Shown here one piece after another: positions 8,258 to 17,189 of a stretch of DNA of 64,000 bases. Source of the DNA: Amycolatopsis acidiphila (lineage in GTDB: Bacteria > Actinomycetota > Actinomycetes > Mycobacteriales > Pseudonocardiaceae); the NCBI RefSeq assembly GCF_021391495.1, contig NZ_CP090063.1, positions 248,001-312,000 on the forward strand, written 5' to 3'. The notes beneath the pieces are model-generated. The model did not search any database. It saw only the letters and a list, made by a program, of their open reading frames with translations, and was not told the origin of the DNA. Position numbers and translations under genes: made by a program. The number at the start of each line of letters is the position of its first letter. Position 1 is the first letter of the stretch.

Positions 8258-9580
8258 TCACTGCACTACCGGGGCGGTGACCTTCGAGCGGGCGGGCACA
8301 TGCCGTGCCCGCACCAGGAACACCGTCACCGCGGCGACCACGGACACCAGCGACAGCGTGTAGAGGCCGCCGGACGTGCTGCCCGTGTTCTGCTCGACGT
8401 ACCCGACGACGGTCGGCCCGACGAACCCGCCGAGGTTGCCCAGCGAGTTGATCAGGGCGATGCCCGCCGCGGCGATCTTCAGGTCCAGCGAATGCTGGGC
8501 CATCGGCCAGAACGCCGACGCCGCGCACTTGAACCCCGTCGCGCCAAGGCACAACGCCACCAGCGCGAACCACGGCGAGCCGAAGGTCGCGAGGAACGTG
8601 CCCGCCGCGCCGAGCACGAGCCCGACCGCGACCCACGGCCGCCGCTTGCCGGTCCGGTCGGTGTACCAGGCCAGCGCGTACATCGCGACGATCGCGCAGA
8701 TCCACGGGATCGCCGACAGCAGGCCGACGGTGAAGTCCGTGGTGCCGGGGATCTTCTTCACGATGCTCGGCAGCCAGAAGGTGATCGCATAGCCGGTGAG
8801 CGACATGGCGAAGAACAGCCAGCACAGCAGGAGCACCTGCGGGTTGGTCACCAGCTTCCAGCGCGGCACGCGCTCGGTCTTGGTGTCGGCGCGGATCGCC
8901 TCGTCCCGCTCGACCGCCGCGCTCAGCGCCGACTTCTCCTCCTCGGTCAGCCACTTCGCGTCCTTCACGCGGGACACCAGGAAGAATCCGGCGATGATCC
9001 CGATGACCACCGAGATCCCGCCCTCCAGCAGGAACATCCACTTCCAGCCTGCGATCCCGGCGAGGCCGTGCATCTCCAGCAGGGCACCGCTGACCGGCCC
9101 GGTGACGATGTACGCCGCGGCGGAGCCGCCGAGGAAGATCGCGACCGCCCGGCCGCGTTCGGCGTTGGGCAGCCATTTCGTGAAGTAGTACATGACACCG
9201 GGGAAGAACCCGGCCTCGGCCACACCCAGCAGGAACCGCAGGATGTAGAACGTGGTCGCATCGTGGGTGAACGCCGTCGCGGCGACCACGATGCCCCAGG
9301 TGATCATGATGCGGGTCAGCCACACGCGGGCGCCGAACCGTTCGAGCAGCATGTTGCTCGGCACTTCGAAGATCGCGTAGCCGACGAAGAAGAGGCCGGC
9401 GCCGAGCCCGAAGGCCGCGGCGCCGATGCCGAGATCGGTCTTGAGGTGGGTCTGCACGAAGCCGACGTTCGTGCGGTCCATCTGGTTGACCACCAGCATG
9501 AACACGACGAGCGGCAGCATGCGGCGGAAGAACTTCTTCACCGCGCTGCGGTAGGCGGGACTTTCGGACGACAGCGTCAT
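8258..9580 (-). CDS. MFS transporter, anion:cation symporter type, likely glucarate uptake
   Basis: A 440-residue, 12-helix major facilitator protein. The sequence pattern fits the ACS family of organic anion:proton or sodium symporters (GudP/GarP/phthalate type): MDRTNVGFVQTHLKTDLGI in the first loop, FFVGYAIFEVPSNMLLERFG around helix 2, and GVAEAGFFPGVMYYFTKW around helix 4. It sits between gudD (33 bp upstream) and the IclR gene, so D-glucarate or galactarate import is the best reading. The substrate is inferred from context. Confidence 0.82.
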   Translation of the reverse strand: MTLSSESPAYRSAVKKFFRRMLPLVVFMLVVNQMDRTNVGFVQTHLKTDLGIGAAAFGLGAGLFFVGYAIFEVPSNMLLERFGARVWLTRIMITWGIVVAATAFTHDATTFYILRFLLGVAEAGFFPGVMYYFTKWLPNAERGRAVAIFLGGSAAAYIVTGPVSGALLEMHGLAGIAGWKWMFLLEGGISVVIGIIAGFFLVSRVKDAKWLTEEEKSALSAAVERDEAIRADTKTERVPRWKLVTNPQVLLLCWLFFAMSLTGYAITFWLPSIVKKIPGTTDFTVGLLSAIPWICAIVAMYALAWYTDRTGKRRPWVAVGLVLGAAGTFLATFGSPWFALVALCLGATGFKCAASAFWPMAQHSLDLKIAAAGIALINSLGNLGGFVGPTVVGYVEQNTGSTSGGLYTLSLVSVVAAVTVFLVRARHVPARSKVTAPVVQ

Positions 9581-9613
9581 CGACGTCTCCGGTTCCTGGG
9601 AGAAGGGGGTGAG

Positions 9614-10894
9614 CTACCAGCGGGGGAACGTGGGCGCTGCCCAGTCCGGGTGTACGCGGCGCATCGCCGCGGCGTCGTCCCGGCGGCGTACATCGTTGTC
9701 CTGCCAACGTTTGTGCAGTTTTTCGAGGCTCTCGCGGTCGAGTTCGACACCCAGTCCCGGTGCGTCGGGCACGGCGAGCTTGCCGCCGGCGAAGGTGTGC
9801 GGCTCGGTGATCACGTCCTCGGTCTGCCATGGACGGTGGGTGTCACAGGCGTAGCGCAGGCCCGGAATGGTCGCGGCGACCTGGGTCATCGCGGCGAGGC
9901 TGATGCCGAGATGGGTGTTGGAGTGCATGGAGAGGTCGACGCCGAAGGTCCGGCACACCGCGGCCAGGTCCTGCGTCGCGCGCAGGCCGCCCCAGTAGTG
10001 GTGGTCGGACAGCACGACCTGCACGGCGTTGGTGCTGAACGCCTCGGGCACCTCGTCGAACGCGGTCACACACATGTTGGTGGCCAAGGGAAGTGAGGTC
10101 TTGCGAGCGACCTCGGCCATGTTCGCCGTGCCCGTGGTCGGGTCCTCGAGGTACTCGGCGACGCCCTCCAGCGCGGCGGCCACTTCGAGGCTCGTCGAGA
10201 CCGACCACGCGCCGTTCGGGTCGAGGCGCAGCGGCTGCCCGGGGAAGGCCTCGGCGAGCGCGCGGACGGCCGCGACCTCCTGCGCGGGCTCGAACACGCC
10301 ACCCTTGAGCTTGAACGAGCTGAACCCGTAGTCGTCGGCCATGCGCTTCGCTTGCGCGACAACGCCTTCCGGGTCGAGCGCGGCGCCCCAGGTGTCCTTC
10401 GGCTCGTCGGGTTCCGGATGCTCGGCCCAGCGGTAGAACAGGTACGCGCTGTACTCGACCTCGTCCCGCACCTTGCCGCCGAGCAACGCGTGCACGGGCA
10501 CGTCCAGCTCGTGGCCCAGCGCGTCGTAGACCGCGACCTCGAACGCCGAGGCCACGCTCGACGCGATCTTCGACAGGGTGCGGCTGCCGCGCAGGCCCTC
10601 GGCCTGGACGGTGTTGTCCACTCGCTCGGCGCCCACGTCGTCCAGGCGTTGCACCACGGTCGCATACAGGTTGTTCACAACGAGTGGGCGACCGACGAGC
10701 TGCGGCGCGACGGCCTCGGCGAGGTTGAGATAGTCGGTGTCACCGTAGGTTTCGCCGAGACCGACGGCACCGCTCTCGGTGATCACCTCGAGGATCGTGC
10801 GAGGTGTATACGGCTGGTGCACACCCTGCAGATTCAGCAGCGGCGGGTCGGAGATCAGAATCGGGGTGACGCGAACTTCCGCGATGCGGGACAA
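9614..10894 (-). CDS. gudD: Glucarate dehydratase
   Basis: A 426-residue enolase-superfamily enzyme. It has the K-x-K catalytic pair in FSSFKLKGGVF, metal ligands in LRLDPNGAWS and YLEDPTTG, and a C-terminal catalytic histidine region LSMHSNTHLGISLAAM. Glucarate dehydratases abstract the C5 proton of D-glucarate, or C2 of L-idarate, to give 5-dehydro-4-deoxy-D-glucarate. Translation seems to begin at a TTG (10894), with GGAGGA six to seven bases upstream inside the 11-bp gap after kdgD. The product feeds KdgD, encoded by the gene before it. Confidence 0.9.
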   Translation of the reverse strand: MSRIAEVRVTPILISDPPLLNLQGVHQPYTPRTILEVITESGAVGLGETYGDTDYLNLAEAVAPQLVGRPLVVNNLYATVVQRLDDVGAERVDNTVQAEGLRGSRTLSKIASSVASAFEVAVYDALGHELDVPVHALLGGKVRDEVEYSAYLFYRWAEHPEPDEPKDTWGAALDPEGVVAQAKRMADDYGFSSFKLKGGVFEPAQEVAAVRALAEAFPGQPLRLDPNGAWSVSTSLEVAAALEGVAEYLEDPTTGTANMAEVARKTSLPLATNMCVTAFDEVPEAFSTNAVQVVLSDHHYWGGLRATQDLAAVCRTFGVDLSMHSNTHLGISLAAMTQVAATIPGLRYACDTHRPWQTEDVITEPHTFAGGKLAVPDAPGLGVELDRESLEKLHKRWQDNDVRRRDDAAAMRRVHPDWAAPTFPRW

Positions 10895-10905
10895 CAGTGT
10901 CCTCC

Positions 10906-11832
10906 TCAGACGAGGTCGAGGCCGGTGGCCAGCAGGGCTTTCAGGGTGGTGAGCTCTTCGGGAGACGGGTCGGACAGCGGGGCACGCACCGGCCCGACGG
11001 GCAGGTCGCGCAACCGGGCGGCGGCCTTCACGAGCGAGACCGCGTATCCGGCCCGGTGATCACGCAGTTCGACGAACGGCTGGTAGAACTCGCGCAGCAG
11101 TTCGTCCACACGGGACTGATCGCCGGCGTGCAGCGCCGTGAAGAACGCCTTCGAGATCTCCGGCGCGAACGCGTGCACGGCCGAGGAGTACGCCGGGATG
11201 CCGATCGCGCCGTACGCGCGCGCCTGCATCTCCGCCGTGGCCACGCCGTTGAAGAACAGGAAGTCCTCCGGCGCCGTCAGCCGCAGGCGCTGCAGCTGGT
11301 CGAGGTCGCCGTGGCCGTCCTTGAGGCCGATCACGGTCGGGATCTTCGCGAGCATGCCGACGGACGTGGCGTCGAACGTGACGTGGTCCCGCTGGTAGGC
11401 GATCAGCGGCAGCGATGTCGCCTCCGCGACCTTGCGCACCTGCTCGACCAGGCCGTCGACCGGGGCCTTGACCAGGTAGTGCGGCATCAGCAGGGCGCCG
11501 TCGGCACCCGCCTCCTGCGCCCGGGCCGCGTACTGGGCGGCGATCGCCCAGCCGTACCCGGCGCCCGCGATGACCGGGATGCGGTGGGCCGTCTCCTCGA
11601 CGGCGATCCGCACCACCTCGGTGTACTCGTCGAGCGTCAGCGAGAAGAACTCGCCCGTGCCGCACGCCACGAACACCGCGGCGGGATCGGCGGCCAGCTG
11701 CGACCGGAAGTACGTGCGGAACGCGTCCGGGTCCAGCTCGCCGCGGTCGGTGAACGAGGTCAGGGGGAACGAAAGCACCCCGGCGGCCATGCGTTGCCGG
11801 AGCAGATCTGCGGTTTCCTGAGATGTGGTCAT
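10906..11832 (-). CDS. kdgD: 5-dehydro-4-deoxyglucarate dehydratase
   Basis: A 308-residue (beta/alpha)8 enzyme of the DHDPS/NAL class-I aldolase superfamily. Visible motifs are the carboxylate-binding CGTGEFFSLT, a catalytic tyrosine in PLIAYQRDHV and the Schiff-base lysine in VIGLKDGHGDLDQ. It dehydrates and decarboxylates 5-dehydro-4-deoxy-D-glucarate to 2-oxoglutarate semialdehyde. ATG 11832 is preferred; a TTG at 11856 would extend the protein by eight residues into the operator. It is the first gene of the operon, directly downstream of the inverted repeat at 11840-11872. Confidence 0.9.
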   Translation of the reverse strand: MTTSQETADLLRQRMAAGVLSFPLTSFTDRGELDPDAFRTYFRSQLAADPAAVFVACGTGEFFSLTLDEYTEVVRIAVEETAHRIPVIAGAGYGWAIAAQYAARAQEAGADGALLMPHYLVKAPVDGLVEQVRKVAEATSLPLIAYQRDHVTFDATSVGMLAKIPTVIGLKDGHGDLDQLQRLRLTAPEDFLFFNGVATAEMQARAYGAIGIPAYSSAVHAFAPEISKAFFTALHAGDQSRVDELLREFYQPFVELRDHRAGYAVSLVKAAARLRDLPVGPVRAPLSDPSPEELTTLKALLATGLDLV

Positions 11833-11839
11833 CAGCTCG

Positions 11840-11872
11840 TCTTCATATGTAGACAACGACTCGATATGAAGA
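11840..11872. promoter_or_regulatory. Long inverted repeat upstream of the glucarate operon
   Basis: Perfect 9-bp arms TCTTCATAT and ATATGAAGA separated by 15 bp, ending 8 bp before the kdgD start codon. It stands out in composition (AT-rich in a GC-rich genome). Two half sites about 24 bp apart on the helix would suit a dimer-of-dimers regulator such as the IclR protein at the end of the operon. The binder is inferred. Confidence 0.6.
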
Positions 11873-11914
11873 CAGCCTACGAACGGATCACCGCCCGAGT
11901 CAACGCCCCGAACG

Positions 11915-11953
11915 CGCCGAGGGGCCCCTTCGCGGTGAAGGGGCCCCTCGGCG
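11915..11953 (-). terminator. Strong GC-rich hairpin after the ThDP enzyme gene
   Basis: A perfect 17-bp stem (arms 11915-11931 and 11937-11953) with a 5-nt loop, lying 9 bp past the stop of the pyruvate-oxidase-like gene. There is no U-tract, which is common for actinobacterial terminators. It insulates the glucarate operon promoter from read-through. Confidence 0.75.
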
Positions 11954-11961
11954 ACGGCCGG

Positions 11962-13749
11962 TCAGCGGGAGGGCAACAGCTCCTCGGCCTTGGTCTTGAG
12001 GCCTTGGGCCATCAGGTGCCAGGCGTTGGGGTCGCCCTTGAGGACGGCTTGTGCGGCCGACTTCATCTGCTCGAACGTGGCGTGCGGCGGGATCGGCGGC
12101 ACCTCGGGGTCGCAGCGGACGTCGAGGACGGTGGGCCGGTTGACGGAGAAGGCGCGGTCCCAGGCAGGGGCGAGTTGGTCGGGGGTGTCGACGGTGATGG
12201 CTTGGAAGCCGAGGGTGTGGGCGAAGTCGGCGTAGGAGATGTCGGGCAGGGATTGGGATTCCACGAACTTGGGCGAGCCGCCCATGGCGCGCAGTTCCCA
12301 GGTGACCTGGTTGAGGTCGTTGTTGTGGAACACGCACACGATCAGCCGCTGGTCGGACCACAGTTCGCGGTAGCGGGCGATGGTGATTAGTTCGGCGAGC
12401 CCGTTCATCTGCATGGCGCCGTCGCCTTCGAGGGCGATCACCGGCCGGTCGGGGTGGGCGAACTTGGCGCCGATGGCGTAGGGCACGCCGGGTCCCATGG
12501 TGGCCAGGGTGCCGGAGAGGGATCCGCGCATCCGGCCGCGGATTTTCAGGTTGCGGGCGTACCAGTTGGTGGAGGAGCCGGAGTCGGCGGTGATGATCGC
12601 GTCCTCGGGGATGCGCTTGGAGAGTTCGTGCACGATGCGCATCGGGTTGACCGGGTTCGCGTCGAGCATTGCCTGTTGCTCGACGGTGTCCCACCAGTTG
12701 GTGACGTTCTTCTCGATCGTCTCCCGCCAGGATCGATCGTCCTTGCGCGTGATCATCGGTAGTAGTGCGCGCAGGGTGCCCTGGGCTTCGCCGATGAGGT
12801 TGACCTCGGTGGGGTAGCGCATCCCGATCATGGAGCCGTCGATGTCGATCTGCACGGCGCGGGCGGTGCCGAACTCGGGCAGGAACTGGCTGTAGGGGAA
12901 GTTCGAGCCGACGATCAGCAGCGTGTCGCAGTCGCGCATCAGTTCATAGGAGGGGCGGGTGCCCAGCAGCCCGATCGAGCCGGTCACATACGGCAGGTCG
13001 TCGGGGAGGACGTCTTTGCCCAGCAACGCTTTCGCCACCCCGGCGCCGGTCCGTTCGGCGAGTTCGCGGACCTCGGCGGCGGCGTTGCGGGCGCCCTGGC
13101 CCACCAGGATCGCGACCTTGTCCCCGGCGTTGAGGAGGTCCGCGGCGCGGGCGAGTTCGTCCTCCGGTGGGATCGTGACCGGGTGTGGCCATCCCGGGGC
13201 GCTGGAGGGCACGTGTTTGAACTCGTGTTCCGGTGGCGTGTACCGCGTCTCCTGCAGATCGGCGGGGACGATGAGCGCGGTGGGGGCGCGTTTGGCCAGC
13301 GCGGTGCGGATCGCCCGGTCCAGGGCGTTGGGCAGTTGCTCGGCGACGTTGACCTCGACCAGGTACTCGCTGGCCACGTCCTTGTACAGGGCTTGCAGGT
13401 CGACTTCCTGCTGATACGACCCGCCCATCGCGGAACGGGCGGTCTGCCCCACGATCGCCACCACCGGCACGTGGTCCAGTTTCGCGTCGTACAAGCCGTT
13501 GAGCAGGTGGATCGCCCCCGGCCCGGAGGTGGCCATGCAGATACCGACCTGCCCGGAGAACTTCGCGTAGCCGACCGCCTCGAACGCCGCCATCTCCTCA
13601 TGCCGCGCCTGCACGAACCGCGGCTGGTTCCCGGCCTTCTCGAACGAGGCGACGATCCCGTTGATCCCATCGCCCGGATAGGCGAACACCTGCTCCACGC
13701 CCCACTCACGCAACCGCCGCAGCAGGTAATCCCCAACCGTCTCGGCCAT
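11962..13749 (-). CDS. ThDP-dependent enzyme, pyruvate oxidase/dehydrogenase (PoxB) type
   Basis: A 595-residue three-domain thiamin-diphosphate enzyme. The N-terminal PYR domain has VEQVFAYPGDGINGIV and the catalytic glutamate in ARHEEMAAFEAVGYA. The middle domain binds FAD or ADP-like groups. The C-terminal PP domain has the ThDP/Mg motif starting GDGAMQMNGLAE and ending NNDLNQ. The closest known types are pyruvate:quinone oxidoreductase (acetate + CO2 from pyruvate) and related oxidases; acetolactate synthase is less likely because no small subunit is nearby. It starts at ATG 13749 with GAGGAGG upstream, is monocistronic, and ends in a strong hairpin. Confidence 0.8.
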   Translation of the reverse strand: MAETVGDYLLRRLREWGVEQVFAYPGDGINGIVASFEKAGNQPRFVQARHEEMAAFEAVGYAKFSGQVGICMATSGPGAIHLLNGLYDAKLDHVPVVAIVGQTARSAMGGSYQQEVDLQALYKDVASEYLVEVNVAEQLPNALDRAIRTALAKRAPTALIVPADLQETRYTPPEHEFKHVPSSAPGWPHPVTIPPEDELARAADLLNAGDKVAILVGQGARNAAAEVRELAERTGAGVAKALLGKDVLPDDLPYVTGSIGLLGTRPSYELMRDCDTLLIVGSNFPYSQFLPEFGTARAVQIDIDGSMIGMRYPTEVNLIGEAQGTLRALLPMITRKDDRSWRETIEKNVTNWWDTVEQQAMLDANPVNPMRIVHELSKRIPEDAIITADSGSSTNWYARNLKIRGRMRGSLSGTLATMGPGVPYAIGAKFAHPDRPVIALEGDGAMQMNGLAELITIARYRELWSDQRLIVCVFHNNDLNQVTWELRAMGGSPKFVESQSLPDISYADFAHTLGFQAITVDTPDQLAPAWDRAFSVNRPTVLDVRCDPEVPPIPPHATFEQMKSAAQAVLKGDPNAWHLMAQGLKTKAEELLPSR

Positions 13750-13814
13750 GGTGCCTCCTCATGCTGTTCACCGGGTTCGCGCTTCGGCTACCCGTGGTGG
13801 GAGGCGGCGACACA

Positions 13815-14837
13815 TCAGGCGTTCAGGCGATCCGGCACCGGTCGCAGCAGCGCGGCGTCCGGGGACGGCGTCACCGCGTTGATCGTCTGCAACGGCAGCA
13901 TCTCCTCGTGCACCTGCAGGCTCGCGAGGTGGTGCAGCATGATCCCCTCGCGCAGGGCCCAGGGGCAGATGTCGACCTCCTTGATGTCGAGGGCGCTCAT
14001 CATGGCCTTCGCGACGATCGCCCCCGCGAGGATCTGCTTGGCGCGCGAGGCCGAAACACCGCGCAGGCGGGCGCGTTCGGCCGCGCGCATGTCGGCGAGC
14101 TCGGGGATCCACTTGTCCAGCGCCTCGCGACGGAGCGTGCGCCGGACGAACGGGCCCTTGCGCTGCGCCGGCGCGCCGGCGAGGCGGGCCAGCTGCTTGA
14201 AGGTCTTGGAGGTGCCTACCGCGCGGGCCGGCGCGCCTTCCCAGCGAAGCCGGTCGGCGACCTCGCGCAGCATGTCGCGCACGTGCCGCTGCACGTCCTT
14301 CACCTGGCGGCGGGACGGCGGGTCGTCACGCAGGAACTGGCGGGTCAGCCGACCCGCGCCCAGCGGCAGGGACAGTGTCAGGTCGGGTTCGGCGTCGCGG
14401 CCGAGCGCGATTTCGAGGGAGCCGCCGCCGATGTCGAACAGCAGGATGCGCCCGGCGGACCAGCCGTACCAGCGATGTGCGGCGACGTAGGTCAGGCGTG
14501 CTTCGTCCTCGCCGGTGAGGTACTGCGGGCGGACTCCGGTGCGTTGCTGGATGCGGTCGAGGATCTCGTCGCGGTTCGCGGCGTCCCGAATGGCGGAGGT
14601 GGCGAACAGGAACAGTTGCTCGACGCTGTGTCTTCGCGCCGCGGCCAGCGTTCCGTCGATCGCTTCGACCGCGCGGTGCACACCCTCCTCGGACAACGAC
14701 CCGTCGTCCTCGATCAGCTCCGCGAGCCGGGTCGGTTCCTTCACCGCGAGCGCGGGCAGCGGGGGCGCGCCGGGGGAGGCGTCCACGATCTGCAGCTGGG
14801 CGGAGTTGGAGCCGATGTCGAGCACGCCTAATCGCAT
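13815..14837 (-). CDS. Ppx/GppA-family phosphatase (exopolyphosphatase-like)
   Basis: A 340-residue protein of the ASKHA fold. The N-terminal phosphate loop LDIGSNSAQLQIVD is at residues 6-19, a middle segment has LFATSAIRDAANRDEIL, and the second loop is LLFDIGGGSLEIALG. Family members release orthophosphate from polyphosphate or hydrolyse pppGpp. The length matches the short actinobacterial Ppx type with no C-terminal HD domain. It lies alone, divergent from the SRPBCC gene at 14890. Which of the two substrates it prefers cannot be told. Confidence 0.85.
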   Translation of the reverse strand: MRLGVLDIGSNSAQLQIVDASPGAPPLPALAVKEPTRLAELIEDDGSLSEEGVHRAVEAIDGTLAAARRHSVEQLFLFATSAIRDAANRDEILDRIQQRTGVRPQYLTGEDEARLTYVAAHRWYGWSAGRILLFDIGGGSLEIALGRDAEPDLTLSLPLGAGRLTRQFLRDDPPSRRQVKDVQRHVRDMLREVADRLRWEGAPARAVGTSKTFKQLARLAGAPAQRKGPFVRRTLRREALDKWIPELADMRAAERARLRGVSASRAKQILAGAIVAKAMMSALDIKEVDICPWALREGIMLHHLASLQVHEEMLPLQTINAVTPSPDAALLRPVPDRLNA

Positions 14838-14889
14838 GAAGACCGAAGTACCCGTTTAAGTGATCGCTCACACGGATATCTCCAGGCTC

Positions 14890-15252
14890 ATGGGAACCGT
14901 TCACTACAGCGCACCCGCGGACATCCCCGCTGACGAAGCGTTCGCGTTCATGTCCGACGCGCCGGACCTGCCGCGCATCCTGCCCGGGACCACGGACGAG
15001 GCCCGGGTCCGGGCCGACGAGGCGGCCAGGCGGCTGACCTGGGGTACCGAAAGCGACGGCGACGACCACGGTGAGCTGCGTGTTGTCGAACGGGGCGCCA
15101 ACCAGTGCGAGATCGAGATCTCGGTGACCACCCAGCGGGCGGACACCGACCAGGTGAAGGAGGAGCTCGCGCAGGCCGTCGCCGCGCTGGCGCACAAGGC
15201 GAGCGCGGACGCCGACGAGGAGCGGGCCGGCCCGGGCGGGGGCTGGGCCTAG
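14890..15252 (+). CDS. SRPBCC-like small protein
   Basis: A 120-residue protein whose start GTVHYSAPADIPADEAFAFM, followed by DAPDLPRILPG, looks like the first strand and helices of a polyketide-cyclase/SRPBCC fold. Later strands RRLTWGTESDGDDHGELRVVE and CEIEISVTTQ continue that pattern. ATG 14890 was preferred; a GTG at 14860 is possible. No catalytic residues can be named. It ends 9 bp before cutA and shares its direction, so the two are probably cotranscribed. Confidence 0.6.
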   Translation: MGTVHYSAPADIPADEAFAFMSDAPDLPRILPGTTDEARVRADEAARRLTWGTESDGDDHGELRVVERGANQCEIEISVTTQRADTDQVKEELAQAVAALAHKASADADEERAGPGGGWA

Positions 15253-15261
15253 GGTGGGCGC

Positions 15262-15582
15262 ATGCCCGGGCACGTGATCGTCACGACCACCACCGACAGT
15301 GCGGAAGCCGCCCGTGACCTGGCCGCACAGGCGGTCGCGGCGAAGCTGGGGGCGTGTGCGCAGATCGTCGGCCCCATCACGAGCGTGTACCGCTGGGAGG
15401 GCGAGGTGCGCACGGACGCCGAGTGGCGGGTGGAGATCAAGACCGCGGCGGATCGCGTGCCGCCGCTGGTGTCGCTGTTGAAGTCGGTGCACAGCTACGA
15501 CATCCCCGAGATCATCGCGACGCCCATCGAGGGCGGGAGCGCGGACTACCTGGACTGGCTGGTCTCCGAGACGCGGGTGTAG
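15262..15582 (+). CDS. cutA: CutA1 divalent cation tolerance protein
   Basis: A 106-residue CutA1 trimer-type ferredoxin-like fold. Diagnostic segments are VTTTTDSAEAARDLAAQAV, LGACAQIVGPITSVYRWEG, EWRVEIKT and the C-terminal block HSYDIPEIIATPIEGG followed by YLDWL. CutA proteins are cytosolic trimers linked to copper and other divalent metal tolerance; the exact role is unsettled. It lies about 10 kb from the CsoR block, and no CsoR-type site was found upstream of it. Confidence 0.92.
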   Translation: MPGHVIVTTTTDSAEAARDLAAQAVAAKLGACAQIVGPITSVYRWEGEVRTDAEWRVEIKTAADRVPPLVSLLKSVHSYDIPEIIATPIEGGSADYLDWLVSETRV

Positions 15583-15677
15583 TTCGGTCTGCCCATCGTC
15601 GGCTCGAGGCTCCGATCGCTCGTCCGGGTTAACGCGGTACCGAGGAACTTCCGGGCGAAGTGGGTAGTTTTCCGGAC

Positions 15678-16760
15678 ATGGCGAGAAAACTTCGGTGGAC
15701 CATCCCGGCGCTGCTCGGCGCGCTGGCGTGGACTGTGTGGGAGATCCCCCTGGCCTTCGGCGGCAGGCCCGACCTCGAGGTGATGAAGCGGTCACCCCAG
15801 TTCCGCGACGGACGGTTCCAGAACCTGGCGCCGCCGGTGCCGCAGACCGCGAGCACGGGGCGTGACCTGCTGCGGGAGATGCTGCTCGGTGGTCAGCAGC
15901 GCCGACCGCGACGGCCGATCCCGCTGGTCCCACAGCGGCCGGACTCTCCCGAAGACGGGCTGCACATCACCTGGTTCGGGCACGCCTCGTCGCTCGTCGA
16001 GATCGAGGGCACCCGGATCCTGCTCGACCCCGTGTGGGCGAAGCGCGCCTCGCCGTCGCGACTGGTCGGTCCGCGGCGGATGCACGAACCGCCGCACGAG
16101 CTGACGGAGCTGCCGCGCCTCGACGCGATCATCTTCTCGCACGACCACTACGACCACCTCGACGCGGCTGCCGTCCGGACGCTGACCCGGACCCAGCAGG
16201 CGCCGTTCATCGTGCCGCTGGGAGTCGGCGCCCACCTGCGCCGTTGGGGGGTGCCCGCCGAGCGGATCACCGAACTGGACTGGCACGAGAGCACCGAGGT
16301 CGCGGGCGTGCGCATCACGGCGGCGGACGCCCAGCACTTCTCCGGCCGGGCCTTCACCCGCAACAACACGCTGTGGGCGTCGTGGGTCCTCGCGAGCGCG
16401 AACCGCCGCGTGTTCTACACGGCCGACTCCGGCTACTTCGACGCCTACCGCAGGATCGGGGAGAAGTACGGGCCGTTCGACGCCTCGCTGGTGCAGATCG
16501 GTGCCTACCACCCGTCGTGGCCCGACATCCACATGACGCCCGAAGAGGGTGTCGCCGCGCATCTCGATGCCCGCGGCGGCGTGCTCATCCCGGTGCACTG
16601 GGCGACGTTCCGGCTCGCGCTGCACGGGTGGAGCGAGCCGGTGGAGCGCGTCTGGCGCGAGGCGAAGGCACACGACGTCACGCTCGTCGTGCCGCGCCCC
16701 GGCGAGCGGGTCGACATCGACAACGTGCCGCCGGTCGATGCCTGGTGGCAGGCCCTCTAG
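15678..16760 (+). CDS. Metallo-beta-lactamase-fold hydrolase, NAPE-PLD/UlaG-like
   Basis: A 360-residue MBL-fold protein. Start ATG 15678 puts a hydrophobic segment (IPALLGALAWTVWEIPLAF) at the N-terminus, so it may be membrane-anchored. Metal motifs follow in order: TWFGHASSLVEIEGTRILLD, the HxHxDH core IIFSHDHYDHLD, DAQHFSGRAFTRNNTLWASW, a FYTADSGYFDAY segment with the bridging aspartate, and IPVHWATFRL. This order matches the N-acyl-phosphatidylethanolamine phospholipase D-like branch. The substrate is unknown. Its end overlaps the convergent PPOX gene by 4 bp. Confidence 0.82.
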   Translation: MARKLRWTIPALLGALAWTVWEIPLAFGGRPDLEVMKRSPQFRDGRFQNLAPPVPQTASTGRDLLREMLLGGQQRRPRRPIPLVPQRPDSPEDGLHITWFGHASSLVEIEGTRILLDPVWAKRASPSRLVGPRRMHEPPHELTELPRLDAIIFSHDHYDHLDAAAVRTLTRTQQAPFIVPLGVGAHLRRWGVPAERITELDWHESTEVAGVRITAADAQHFSGRAFTRNNTLWASWVLASANRRVFYTADSGYFDAYRRIGEKYGPFDASLVQIGAYHPSWPDIHMTPEEGVAAHLDARGGVLIPVHWATFRLALHGWSEPVERVWREAKAHDVTLVVPRPGERVDIDNVPPVDAWWQAL

Positions 16761-17140
16761 GACATCCCGAGCCTTCGGGTGAGGGTGATCTCGATGACCA
16801 CGCGTTCCGGGTTCGGGCGGGGCTGACGGCCGTAGCGCGCGGCATAGCGGTCTTCGGCGTCCCGCACGGACTCGGGGTCTTCGCGGACGACGGCGATGCC
16901 TTCCAGCGTCGACCACCGGCGGCGCTCCACCTGGCTCACCGCCACCCGCGCCCCGGCCTCACCGGCGGCGCGGACGTTGCGCGCCTTGACGCTGCCGCGC
17001 GAGCAGATCACCCGTGCGACCTCGAACTTCTCGTCCACGGTGACGCCGACCGGCACGACGTGCGGCGAACCGTCACCGCGCAGGGTCGTCAGCGTGCACA
17101 GGTGCCATTCGGACCAGAACTCCCGCAGTTCGTTGCTCAT
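16757..17140 (-). CDS. PPOX-class, probably F420-dependent, flavin-fold protein
   Basis: A 127-residue split-beta-barrel protein: LREFWSEWHLCTLTTLRGDGSPHVVPVG, given here only as a start pattern, is the family opening. A ligand-binding segment ICSRGSVKARNVRAAG and AVSQVERRRWSTLEGIAVV follow. TLR-DGSP-HVVPV and GSVKARN are typical of the F420-binding branch of pyridoxamine-phosphate-oxidase-like proteins in actinobacteria. These reduce or bind F420-linked substrates. The reaction is not known. It is convergent with the MBL gene and starts 50 bp from the divergent YdjM-like gene. Confidence 0.75.
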   Translation of the reverse strand: MSNELREFWSEWHLCTLTTLRGDGSPHVVPVGVTVDEKFEVARVICSRGSVKARNVRAAGEAGARVAVSQVERRRWSTLEGIAVVREDPESVRDAEDRYAARYGRQPRPNPERVVIEITLTRRLGMS

Positions 17141-17189
17141 CGCGTGTCCCCCTCAGGTTTTGTCACACCCTATTGCCAAGATCGTCCCC

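Noticed and set aside
7724..10096. A 790-codon open frame on the plus strand
   Set aside because: Antisense to the IclR, MFS and gudD genes, whose motifs are intact. The composition (His/Arg/Gly-rich) is that of a shadow frame.
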